DNA of 12,911 nucleotides, taken from assembly GCA_002339125.1 (NCBI GenBank), contig DDJQ01000138.1, positions 1-12,911 on the forward strand, in the 5' to 3' direction. The notes below the pieces were generated by a model. That model had not been told where the DNA came from. It saw only the letters and a list, made by a program, of their open reading frames with translations, and searched no databases. Below, in pieces: positions 7,256 to 12,911 of the stretch. This DNA comes from Alteromonadaceae bacterium UBA2620. Its GTDB lineage: Bacteria; Pseudomonadota; Gammaproteobacteria; Enterobacterales; Alteromonadaceae. Position numbers and translations under genes: made by a program. How positions within the stretch are numbered: position 1 is the stretch's first letter; the number at the start of each line of letters is the position of its first letter.

Positions 7256-7705
7256 TTAAGCGATCAGTTTATCCTGAATCCCTTTGAACCAGTTAAGCAC
7301 ATCCTGCTCCGGTTCCAGTGTTTCCATAGCATCCACTTCCAGCATGTCTGCTACCGGAAAGCCCTGTAATTCAGTTAACAGCTCCTGGCAAATTCTGCCA
7401 CCGCCACAGTAGGAATCACCGTAGCTGCTATCCCCTAACGCAGCTACCGCAAAGGGCTTCTGTTCAAGCAGCGGAAACTGAGTGCGTAGCTCATCGATGG
7501 GAAACTCCAGATTAGGCGGCAAGTCGCCTGCGCCGGTAGTGGATGTGATCACTAACAAGGCCTGCGGATCGGTGAAGTCACTGACATCCGGATCTTTAAA
7601 GACTTCCGCGTCAAAGCCTTGATCTTCACAATAAGACTGTACTTCTTCTGCTACATTTTCTGCATTACCGTAAACCGAACCGACGATGATATTCAGGGTT
7701 GCCAT
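7256..7705 (-). CDS. yqcA: Flavodoxin YqcA (MioC-like)
   Basis: This is a small soluble FMN-binding electron carrier. At 149 residues it matches E. coli YqcA. The phosphate-binding loop is GSVYGNAENVAEE (residues 9-21), the second FMN loop is TSTTGAGDLPPN, and the isoalloxazine-contacting loop is ALGDSSYGDSYCGGG. The single-domain flavodoxin fold appears complete. It is the last gene of a minus-strand operon (yqcC, truC, yqcA), 15 nt after truC, with AAGGTAGG upstream of its ATG. Its redox partner is not known from the sequence. Linkage to the tRNA pseudouridine synthase is conserved in enterobacteria, but a shared pathway is not established here. Confidence 0.93.
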   Translation of the reverse strand: MATLNIIVGSVYGNAENVAEEVQSYCEDQGFDAEVFKDPDVSDFTDPQALLVITSTTGAGDLPPNLEFPIDELRTQFPLLEQKPFAVAALGDSSYGDSYCGGGRICQELLTELQGFPVADMLEVDAMETLEPEQDVLNWFKGIQDKLIA

Positions 7706-7720
7706 GGACCTACCTTACTT

Positions 7721-8461
7721 TTATTGACTCCAGGTTAAAAACGGCTGCCAGCTTACCAATAACTGTTCTATTTCGCTATCGACTTGCGTCTGAATAGTCA
7801 GCCATTCACCGCTAACCGGGTGGTAAAAGCCCATCGACACGCACACCAGCATCAGCCGGTGGCAATCGAACTGGTCGCGTAAAAAGCCATTGTGTTTGCC
7901 ATCGCCATGGGTGGTATCGCCCACAATAGGATGACGTAAATGCAACATGTGCCGTCTTAACTGATGCTTACGCCCGGTGTGAGGTGTTAAGCCCAGCCAG
8001 GAATAGCGTGCCGTGGCATATCGCCCTACCGCAAACGGCAGCTCATAATGGGCCAGTGGCCAGTAATCTGAATGGGCGGTTTGCGGTGCAACCTGTTTAG
8101 TGCGGTCGGCATCGGCATACTTATCCCAGCGATATTTAAGCGCATAGTCGATCATCCCGGCCGACTTTACAAAGCCCCTGACCAGCGCCCGATAAGACTT
8201 TTGCATGCCATTACGCATCATTTGTGCATTCATTGCCGAAGCGGTCTCGCTATCCAGCGCAAATAACAGTAAACCAGCGGTTGGCCGGTCCAATCGGTGC
8301 AGCGGATACACATGCAGACCAAGCTGGTCGCGCAGTAACTGCACCGCAAAGCGGGTTTCGTGTTTATCAATCGGGCTGCGATGCACCAGTAAACCAGCCG
8401 GCTTATAAATGGCCACGATGTAATCATCCTGATACACCACGTCTAATTCGTTGTTACCCAT
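7721..8461 (-). CDS. truC: tRNA pseudouridine(65) synthase TruC
   Basis: TruC belongs to the RsuA/RluA family and converts U65 in certain tRNAs (tRNA-Ile and tRNA-Asp in E. coli) to pseudouridine. The protein has 246 residues (E. coli 260). The catalytic motif HRLDRPTAGLLLFA starts at residue 55 with the nucleophile D58. Other family blocks are VVYQDDYIVAIYKPAGLLVH near the start and TGRKHQLRRHMLHL with HPIVGDTTHGDGKHN later. There is no S4 domain, as expected for TruC. Its ATG (8461-8459) overlaps the end of yqcC by 8 nt, so translation is probably coupled. Confidence 0.94.
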   Translation of the reverse strand: MGNNELDVVYQDDYIVAIYKPAGLLVHRSPIDKHETRFAVQLLRDQLGLHVYPLHRLDRPTAGLLLFALDSETASAMNAQMMRNGMQKSYRALVRGFVKSAGMIDYALKYRWDKYADADRTKQVAPQTAHSDYWPLAHYELPFAVGRYATARYSWLGLTPHTGRKHQLRRHMLHLRHPIVGDTTHGDGKHNGFLRDQFDCHRLMLVCVSMGFYHPVSGEWLTIQTQVDSEIEQLLVSWQPFLTWSQ

Positions 8462-8783
8462 GTTGAGACTGACTCCAGCTGTCGAAACGCGCCAGCACCC
8501 GTTGCACAGGCAGATGATTACTCTGCCAGGTAACTTCGGCCATAGGCTGAATTTGCATGGTTGGGGGTAAGGTATTCGTTTTCAGCAAAGCCTGTAAGCG
8601 CGGAATAAAGATAAACTGCAGCCATTGCTCAAAAGCAAGCGTGTCACAGGCGAAGGGCTGCTGGCTGGCCAGCGCTTCCTGTGAAGGCGTGACCGCCGAC
8701 CACAAACCCGCAGCTTTTAATATTTCTTCCAGCTCAAACAACAAATCTGAGCCCTGCTCAATGGATTTGGGATCATGAATCAT
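8454..8783 (-). CDS. yqcC: YqcC family (DUF446) protein
   Basis: This is a small cytosolic protein of unknown function, 109 residues, the same length as E. coli YqcC. The family signature is PFACDTLAFEQWLQFIFIPR at residues 43-62, inside a mostly helical protein. GGAG lies about 10 bases before the ATG at 8783-8781. It is the first gene of the yqcC-truC-yqcA operon and overlaps truC by 8 nt. It is divergent from the DUF3549 gene, with only 60 nt between the two start codons. In E. coli csrB lies directly next to yqcC, which matters for the RNA found further right here. Confidence 0.92.
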   Translation of the reverse strand: MIHDPKSIEQGSDLLFELEEILKAAGLWSAVTPSQEALASQQPFACDTLAFEQWLQFIFIPRLQALLKTNTLPPTMQIQPMAEVTWQSNHLPVQRVLARFDSWSQSQHG

Positions 8784-8843
8784 TACGCGCTTACTCCAAT
8801 GCCTGTTACACTATCGGCAAATTTTGTCATAGTAAAAATCAGC

Positions 8844-9890
8844 ATGAATTCAAAAAGTATTCACTCGCTGAGCGAGTTCTTATTACATGCGGGCACGGAT
8901 TATCGCATTTTTGATTTAGGTCGTGGAGTTTATCCTGTTGCCTCGCAAACATTTTTAGATATCGAGAACGGTAAAGTTTGCCCTCCCCGCCCTCGTCAGC
9001 AACACGCCTGGTATGCCGTGGTGTTCTGGCAAACCAATCCCCAGGCCCAGCGTTATATCTGGTTTGTTAAGTTTCCGCTGGATGAACAGGGTTTATTGAT
9101 ACAAGCTTCGCGCAACCACTTTTTACAAATCATCGTCGATGCGCTGGGAAACCAGATTGCCGGTGAGCAAGGCAGTGATGAATTGCCGGATAACCCTTAT
9201 ACCTTTGTACCCAGTCAGCAGCTTATGGCGCAGTTTTCGGCCATTGCCCGTCTGGCGCTGAACGATAAGAAAAGCGAGTCGTTGGAACAAGCCCGGCAAT
9301 ATTTGCAGGCACCTGCCATTATCGACTGGCAACAATTACCGGTTCAGGCTATTGCCGATCTCGCAGTAGCAATTGATGAAAATCAGGCTGCCCACATTAT
9401 CGAGAACTTCGGACACTTCAGCGAGCCGTTTTTAGAAACGTTGTTCAGCAGTCTGGAAAGCGTATCGCTGCCTGACAACCTGCAAACCTTTTTTATTGAG
9501 CAGCTTACTATGGCTGTCGAAGATGAGGCGAAAAAGCAAGTCATGCTGGGCCTGCTCAGAGCGTTAAGCACGCCAGAGTATCATCCGCAAATCAACCACG
9601 CGGTGAATCAGTTGTTAGATAAAACATCGCAGCCTGATATGCATTTACTCAGTGTGATCGCCGGGCGACATGATGCGCAGTTAGATACCCTGACGACGCA
9701 GCGGTTTCTGGAGGCGGCGGCTAAAGCGGATGCCGACGGTGCCTATAAGCATGAGTTGTTTATTGGCCTGTTTAGCGATTTGGTGCAAATTCCAACACTG
9801 CGCAGAACCATGCTGACCCTGGCCCGGGCACATCAGAATAACCCATTAATGCAGGCTCCGTTAAACAGCCTTTTCAACAAGGCAGGATAA
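8844..9890 (+). CDS. DUF3549 family protein
   Basis: No function is known. The protein is soluble, with no signal peptide or membrane segment. From the ATG at 8844 it has 348 residues and begins MNSKSIHSLSEFLLHAGTDY, the form I recall for this Vibrio/Shewanella/Alteromonas family. The first 110 or so residues look beta-rich (FDLGRGVYPV, WYAVVFW, YIWFVKFPLDEQGLL). The rest is helical and repeat-like, possibly alpha-solenoid. An in-frame ATG at 8775 would add 23 residues and overlap the yqcC start, so I prefer 8844 although its ribosome binding site is poor. It is followed after 6 nt by the DUF3301 gene, surely in one transcript. Confidence 0.85.
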   Translation: MNSKSIHSLSEFLLHAGTDYRIFDLGRGVYPVASQTFLDIENGKVCPPRPRQQHAWYAVVFWQTNPQAQRYIWFVKFPLDEQGLLIQASRNHFLQIIVDALGNQIAGEQGSDELPDNPYTFVPSQQLMAQFSAIARLALNDKKSESLEQARQYLQAPAIIDWQQLPVQAIADLAVAIDENQAAHIIENFGHFSEPFLETLFSSLESVSLPDNLQTFFIEQLTMAVEDEAKKQVMLGLLRALSTPEYHPQINHAVNQLLDKTSQPDMHLLSVIAGRHDAQLDTLTTQRFLEAAAKADADGAYKHELFIGLFSDLVQIPTLRRTMLTLARAHQNNPLMQAPLNSLFNKAG

Positions 9891-9896
9891 GACACG

Positions 9897-10208
9897 GTGA
9901 ATTTATTTGATGTTTTGTTATTGGTGCTACTGTGTGCTGGCGGCGCTTTTTTCTGGCGGATCCGAACGATTTCTGAGTGCGCAAACCAATACCTGCACCG
10001 CTACTGCGAACAGCAGCGTTTGCAGTTAGTGAGTGTGGCTAGAAAAACCACCCGCCCCATGTTGTACCGGGGTAAGCTTGACTGGCGCAGTAAGTTTTTA
10101 TTTGAGTTTTCATCCACCGGCGATGACTGTTACCAGGGCACCTTGCTGCTCAATGGACTGACGGTGGTCAAAACGGAAACGCCACCGCATCGCATCAACA
10201 CGCACTGA
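9897..10208 (+). CDS. DUF3301 family small membrane-anchored protein
   Basis: The protein has 103 residues and no known function. The GTG start is preceded by AGGA about 8-9 bases upstream. Residues 3-21 (FDVLLLVLLCAGGAFFW) form one hydrophobic segment, probably an uncleaved inner-membrane anchor. A basic helical stretch follows (NQYLHRYCEQQRLQLVSVAR), then a short beta-rich soluble domain (LDWRSKFLFEFSSTGDDCYQ, GTLLLNGLTVVKTETPPHRI). It is co-transcribed with the DUF3549 gene, and its stop is about 20 nt before the hairpin shared with the CsrB-type RNA. Whether the soluble part faces the cytoplasm or periplasm cannot be settled from the sequence. Confidence 0.88.
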   Translation: MNLFDVLLLVLLCAGGAFFWRIRTISECANQYLHRYCEQQRLQLVSVARKTTRPMLYRGKLDWRSKFLFEFSSTGDDCYQGTLLLNGLTVVKTETPPHRINTH

Positions 10209-10226
10209 ATACCGAATATTCCCCAT

Positions 10227-10255
10227 AAAAAAACGGTGGCCTTGGCCACCGTTTT
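10227..10255 (-). terminator. Rho-independent terminator of the CsrB-type RNA, also usable by the DUF3301 transcript
   Basis: CGGTGGCC and GGCCACCG, extended by AAAA/TTTT, give a 12-bp inverted repeat (10230-10241 with 10244-10255). On the minus strand the stem is followed by seven U residues (10233-10227), a textbook terminator. On the plus strand it is followed by UUUUCUCU, weaker but serviceable for the DUF3549-DUF3301 transcript. The better U tract points leftward, which indicates that a minus-strand transcript ends here. Confidence 0.9.
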
Positions 10256-10694
10256 CTCTGGAATTTTGAGACTCCCTCTCAGCGTTTGTGCAATTTTAAG
10301 CATGGCTTATAATCCCGCACGCAATTCCTTCTTACTCTGCTTCACAGCAGGCCACCGGTCCTTAGGCGTATCCCTTTCCATTCTCCGTGAAAATCTTTAC
10401 ATCCTGTAAAGTATTCTCCGCTCCTGGAGTTGTCCTTAGCCGTCCTGGCTTATTCCATTCCTGATGGCATCCCAGCCTCTTCCTTAAATCCTGATGGTTT
10501 ATTCCTTTAAACCGGATTCCGTTTGTATTCCTGACATCGTCATTCTGACGAATTTCCTGTTGCCGTTCCTGGCTAGTATCTCCCTGATAAGTCACATCTC
10601 CTTGCAACATGTTTAGATTACGCCTCTTAGAAAAACCTGCCACCGGTGGATCACATAAAATTACCGTAGTCACCACGTCTCAATGCGTAGCAAG
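10227..10694 (-). ncRNA. csrB: CsrB/RsmZ-type CsrA-sequestering small RNA
   Basis: CsrB-type RNAs bind many copies of the translational regulator CsrA through GGA motifs in hairpin loops and so relieve its control of carbon storage, motility and biofilm genes. On the minus strand about 24 GGA triplets fall between 10605 and 10274, mostly as CAGGA or AAGGA. Perfect loop-presenting hairpins include CUUUAC-AGGAU-GUAAAG (10395-10411), CUCC-AGGAGC-GGAG (10416-10429), AGCC-AGGAC-GGCU (10438-10450), CCAU-CAGGA-AUGG (10455-10467), GGUUUA-AAGGAA-UAAACC (10496-10513), GCC-AGGAAC-GGC (10562-10573), UAUC-AGGGA-GAUA (10577-10589) and UGAGA-GGGAG-UCUCA (10267-10281). The 3' end is fixed by the terminator with seven U residues. 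The 5' end is uncertain: 10694 follows from the promoter guess, but the GGA-rich part begins only near 10605. Length is therefore about 380-470 nt (E. coli CsrB is 369). Proximity to yqcC agrees with E. coli. Confidence 0.9.
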
Positions 10695-10700
10695 TTTAAT

Positions 10701-10728
10701 AATTTATATTTTTCATAAACTTAGCCAA
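10701..10728 (-). promoter_or_regulatory. Candidate promoter of the CsrB-type RNA
   Basis: On the minus strand, TTGGCT (10728-10723), a 16-base spacer and TAAATT (10706-10701) match sigma70 boxes at 4 of 6 positions each. An imperfect promoter suits an activator-dependent gene. The region is strongly AT-rich. A second possibility is TTGAGA with TTTTAT 17 bases downstream, inside 10655-10685, giving a start nearer 10645. The choice between them is not settled. Confidence 0.4.
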
Positions 10729-10776
10729 AGGTGTAAGGCGTGGGCAGGCGAAACAAACCGTCTATTCGTACATTTG

Positions 10777-10794
10777 TGTAGGAAATGTCTTACA
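10777..10794 (-). promoter_or_regulatory. GacA/UvrY-type upstream activating box
   Basis: The minus strand reads TGTAAG, six bases, CCTACA. This differs by one base from the TGTAAG-N6-CTTACA palindrome bound by the response regulator GacA/UvrY upstream of rsmY/rsmZ/csrB genes. It is centred roughly 90 bp before the predicted start of the RNA, a reasonable place for an activator. It implies control by a BarA-UvrY (GacS-GacA) system encoded elsewhere in the genome. Confidence 0.75.
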
Positions 10795-10800
10795 AAGATG

Positions 10801-10845
10801 CTGACCAGAAGCTATTTGGCCTCAAATAGTTGTCAGAATTTTTCT
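10801..10845. other. Structured gene-less DNA left of the sulfatase
   Basis: CTATTTG (10812-10818), a GCCT loop and CAAATAG (10823-10829) make a perfect 7-bp stem, enclosed by CTGAC (10801-10805) and GTCAG (10832-10836), then AATTTTTCTTC. Read on the plus strand it resembles a weak terminator, but no plus-strand gene is seen immediately before it. The rest of 10846-10987 holds no gene, RNA or repeat that I recognise, apart from a minor CTTCG-N10-CGAAG repeat at 10844-10863. Confidence 0.3.
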
Positions 10846-10987
10846 TCGGGATGAGGCTCGAAGCATGATCAAATTCATAAAAATGTCATAGCACATTCAT
10901 TATTAAAGAGCATTCGGCTTTAGGCCACATCGGCTCAGGTCACTCCGCAAAAATGATCATAACTGAGTGCTTTACTAATCACCTTGC

Positions 10988-11016
10988 AACTATATACTGC
11001 TGATATCAATATAGTT
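10988..11016 (+). promoter_or_regulatory. Inverted repeat upstream of the sulfatase gene (possible operator)
   Basis: AACTATAT (10988-10995) and ATATAGTT (11009-11016) are perfect inverted half-sites separated by 13 bases, so their centres lie 21 bp apart, two helical turns, suited to a dimeric regulator. The repeat ends 18 bases before the sulfatase ATG and overlaps a TTGCAA / TATAGT promoter-like pair whose 20-base spacing is too long for a good promoter. No regulator family can be named. Confidence 0.4.
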
Positions 11017-11034
11017 TTAAAATTAGAAACGTAA

Positions 11035-12911
11035 ATGTCAAAATGGAAGTACGGCGTTATCTTTCTCGCCTTTATCGTTACTCATCTAGCTCACGCAGAG
11101 CCTAAAAATGTGATTGTGATCCTTGCCGATGATCTGGGGTGGAATGACACAACCTTGTTTGGCAACGACCAGTTCTTAGAAACCCCTAATCTGGAAAGGC
11201 TAGCCGAACAGGGGATGCTTTATACTCACTCCTATACAAACAACCCACTTTGCTCTCCAAACCGGGCCTCAATTTTAACCGGACAAACACCCGCCAGACA
11301 TGGCTCAATCCAGCCATTACATCATTTAGATAATGTAAGGTTGGTTGCAGATCTGCCAAATTCGGCTCCCAGCAATAGAATGTCAATTGCGCCGCACACG
11401 GTCACCCGTCTGGATACGTCCATTCCTACACTCTCGTCAGTGTTAAAACAACATGGGTATCAGACTGCACACTTCGGGAAATGGCATTTGGGAGCAAGTC
11501 CATACAGCCCGCTTGAGCATGGTTTTGACATTGATATTCCACATTTTGATGGTGCAGGCCCGACAGGCGGTTTTTTAGCGCCATGGGATTTTGCACCAAA
11601 TCTACAACCTCAGACCCGCGGCGAGCATATCGACGAGCGTTTAGCCACCGAAGCGGGCAACTGGATGGCTGAAGTAAGCCAGGATGGTCCTTTTTACCTG
11701 AATTTCTGGGCCTTCTCCGTTCATTCACCTTTCAACGCCGATCCCGATCTGGTGGAGCATTTTGTAGAGAAACGCTCCCCCTACAATATTCAACGCAGTG
11801 TCGTTTACGCTGCTATGGTCAAGCATTTTGATAATGCGATAGGCACATTACTGGATAAGCTGGAAGAATTAAATTTAACTGAGGACACCATCATTATTTT
11901 CAGCTCTGACAACGGCGGGAATATGTACAGTGTGCTCGGCAATATTCGCGCCACCAATAATTTTCCATTACGCGGTGGCAAAGCAACTGACTTTGATGGC
12001 GGAATTCGTGTTCCTACCATTATCAGCTGGCCAGGAAAAACCACGCCCAATTCAATATCGTCAACGCCTATTCAATCGGTAGACTTCATGCCTACATTGC
12101 TTGAGGGGCTGGGTATCCCACTCCCTTCACAGTCAATCATAGACGGTCAGGATATTAGTAATACCTTTACAGGTAATTCGCCTGATCCGCGCCCATTAAT
12201 TAACTTTTTCCCGGTTAATGCAGTGGTACCTGACTGGCTGCCACCGTCGGTCACTGTCCAATATGACGGTTGGAAGCTAATCCGAAGTTTCGAATATGGC
12301 CAATCCGAAAGGCACTTATATTATTTATATGACCTGGAAAATGATGTTGGGGAAACCACCAACCTGGCGGCTGAATATCCCTCTAAAGTTCATGAGTTAG
12401 ATCTGTTAATACAACAACATTTAGATGAAGCCAATGCAGTAGTTCCAATAGCAAACCCTAATTACCGGTCTGGTACCTTTGATTATTCTTCTATCGGCAA
12501 TCCCGCAGAACATTGGCGTCTCCCTGTTGTTGATGCGAACAACGCCCCGCCTCAAATTACAGCCTATGCATCTGAGCAACGAATTTCAGAAGGTCAGCAA
12601 ACCTCAATCCGCTTTTATGTAGAGGATGCTGGCAACAATGCTTCAGTTAATTACAGGCAGGTAACCGGACCGGAAGTTGAACTTCAACAAACAGAACCCG
12701 GCACTCTTCTCATTACCGGTCCAACAGTCTATACCGAGACAATTATCACATTAGGCTTTGTTGCTAATGACTCAGTTAATACTTCAGTGAAGCATGTGGC
12801 TGTTTTTATCAAACCTGTCGAATCAGCGCCAACAGTTGATGTGACTTCAGACACGTCCTCGGTCGAAAAAGGGAAGTCAATTGAGTTAAACATTACAACA
12901 GCAGATAAAAA
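11035..12911 (+). CDS. Secreted type I (S1) sulfatase with C-terminal Ig/PKD-like domains, 3' end cut by window
   Basis: This is a predicted exported hydrolase of sulfate esters, in marine Alteromonadales usually on algal polysaccharides; the actual substrate is unknown. The ATG at 11035 opens a signal peptide (hydrophobic core 7-19, likely cleavage after AHA at 21). Active-site residues are in order: D32-D33 (LADDLGWND), C73 in CSPNRASILTG (C-x-P-x-R, formylglycine site), K149 and H151 (HFGKWHLG), H230 (HSPF), D292-N293 (SSDNGG) and K316 (RGGK). The catalytic domain ends near residue 500. A PKD/cadherin-like domain (about 507-598, with YRQVTGPEVEL) follows, and another begins near 600 (SAPTVDVTS). 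625 residues are visible and the frame is open at the right edge. Activity requires a formylglycine-generating enzyme encoded elsewhere. No clear ribosome binding site is seen. Composition is more AT-rich than the core genes, suggesting accessory or transferred DNA. Confidence 0.92.
   Translation, partial: MSKWKYGVIFLAFIVTHLAHAEPKNVIVILADDLGWNDTTLFGNDQFLETPNLERLAEQGMLYTHSYTNNPLCSPNRASILTGQTPARHGSIQPLHHLDNVRLVADLPNSAPSNRMSIAPHTVTRLDTSIPTLSSVLKQHGYQTAHFGKWHLGASPYSPLEHGFDIDIPHFDGAGPTGGFLAPWDFAPNLQPQTRGEHIDERLATEAGNWMAEVSQDGPFYLNFWAFSVHSPFNADPDLVEHFVEKRSPYNIQRSVVYAAMVKHFDNAIGTLLDKLEELNLTEDTIIIFSSDNGGNMYSVLGNIRATNNFPLRGGKATDFDGGIRVPTIISWPGKTTPNSISSTPIQSVDFMPTLLEGLGIPLPSQSIIDGQDISNTFTGNSPDPRPLINFFPVNAVVPDWLPPSVTVQYDGWKLIRSFEYGQSERHLYYLYDLENDVGETTNLAAEYPSKVHELDLLIQQHLDEANAVVPIANPNYRSGTFDYSSIGNPAEHWRLPVVDANNAPPQITAYASEQRISEGQQTSIRFYVEDAGNNASVNYRQVTGPEVELQQTEPGTLLITGPTVYTETIITLGFVANDSVNTSVKHVAVFIKPVESAPTVDVTSDTSSVEKGKSIELNITTADK

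Noticed and set aside
8775..8843. 23-residue extension of the DUF3549 protein and a firm promoter call in the yqcC/DUF3549 gap
   Set aside because: The extension would overlap the yqcC start and does not fit the family N-terminus. The 60-nt gap must hold divergent start signals, but no -35/-10 pair on either strand was good enough to report.
10272..10605. Repeated TCCT/AGGA units considered as a CRISPR array or tandem repeat
   Set aside because: Units are short, unevenly spaced (roughly 10-25 nt) and embedded in different small stems; there are no constant repeats or spacers.
10362..10676. Minus-strand open frame of 104 residues
   Set aside because: It lies almost wholly within the GGA-rich RNA. 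It has no recognisable domain or credible ribosome binding site, and its composition reflects the repeated AGGA hairpins.
10609..10854. Plus-strand open frame of 81 residues
   Set aside because: It crosses the AT-rich RNA promoter and the GacA/UvrY box and resembles no known protein.
10861..10990. IHF or other known regulator site between the GacA/UvrY box and the sulfatase
   Set aside because: The only near match (around 10866) fails the IHF consensus at key positions.
1..12911. tRNA, rRNA, insertion sequence, phage or attachment site
   Set aside because: No cloverleaf, rRNA segment, transposase, terminal inverted repeat or integrase was seen; the AT-rich right end alone is not enough to call a mobile element.

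Overview
The window reads as chromosomal DNA of a marine gammaproteobacterium, most likely in or near the Alteromonadaceae. This rests on protein lengths and motifs, the Enterobacteria/Vibrio-like core gene order, and the DUF3549/DUF3301 pair. No 16S or database comparison was possible.

Layout. (1) Positions 1-1723, minus strand: tsf (EF-Ts, cut by the left edge just before its C-terminus) preceded by rpsB (ribosomal protein S2). They share a strong sigma70 promoter with a GC-rich discriminator, a leader of about 195 nt, and a spacer with several hairpins, two of which cannot form together. (2) Positions 2127-6500, plus strand and divergent from rpsB: map, glnD and dapD, as in E. coli. glnD and dapD overlap by 4 nt, and the run ends at a bidirectional terminator. 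(3) Positions 6562-8783, minus strand: a compact MscS-type channel, then yqcA, truC and yqcC, a flavodoxin / tRNA pseudouridine synthase / DUF446 operon transcribed yqcC to truC to yqcA. (4) Positions 8844-10208, plus strand: a DUF3549 gene and a small membrane-anchored DUF3301 gene. (5) Positions 10209-11034 hold no credible protein gene. They hold the main find: a minus-strand RNA of the CsrB/RsmZ type, with about 24 GGA motifs in roughly 340 nt. At least eight of these are in hairpin loops. It ends in a Rho-independent terminator with seven U residues and has a GacA/UvrY-type palindrome upstream. (6) Position 11035 to the right edge, plus strand: a secreted type I sulfatase with C-terminal Ig/PKD-like domains, cut by the window. 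It is visibly more AT-rich than the core genes and looks like accessory polysaccharide-degradation content.

How the parts relate. The left half is translation and core metabolism: S2, EF-Ts, removal of the initiator Met, PII nitrogen signalling, and lysine/peptidoglycan precursor synthesis. The right half carries a likely global post-transcriptional regulator. CsrB-type RNAs bind CsrA through GGA loops and are switched on by the BarA/UvrY (GacS/GacA) two-component system. In E. coli csrB lies beside yqcC, so finding it a short distance from yqcC-truC-yqcA supports the identification independently of the motifs.
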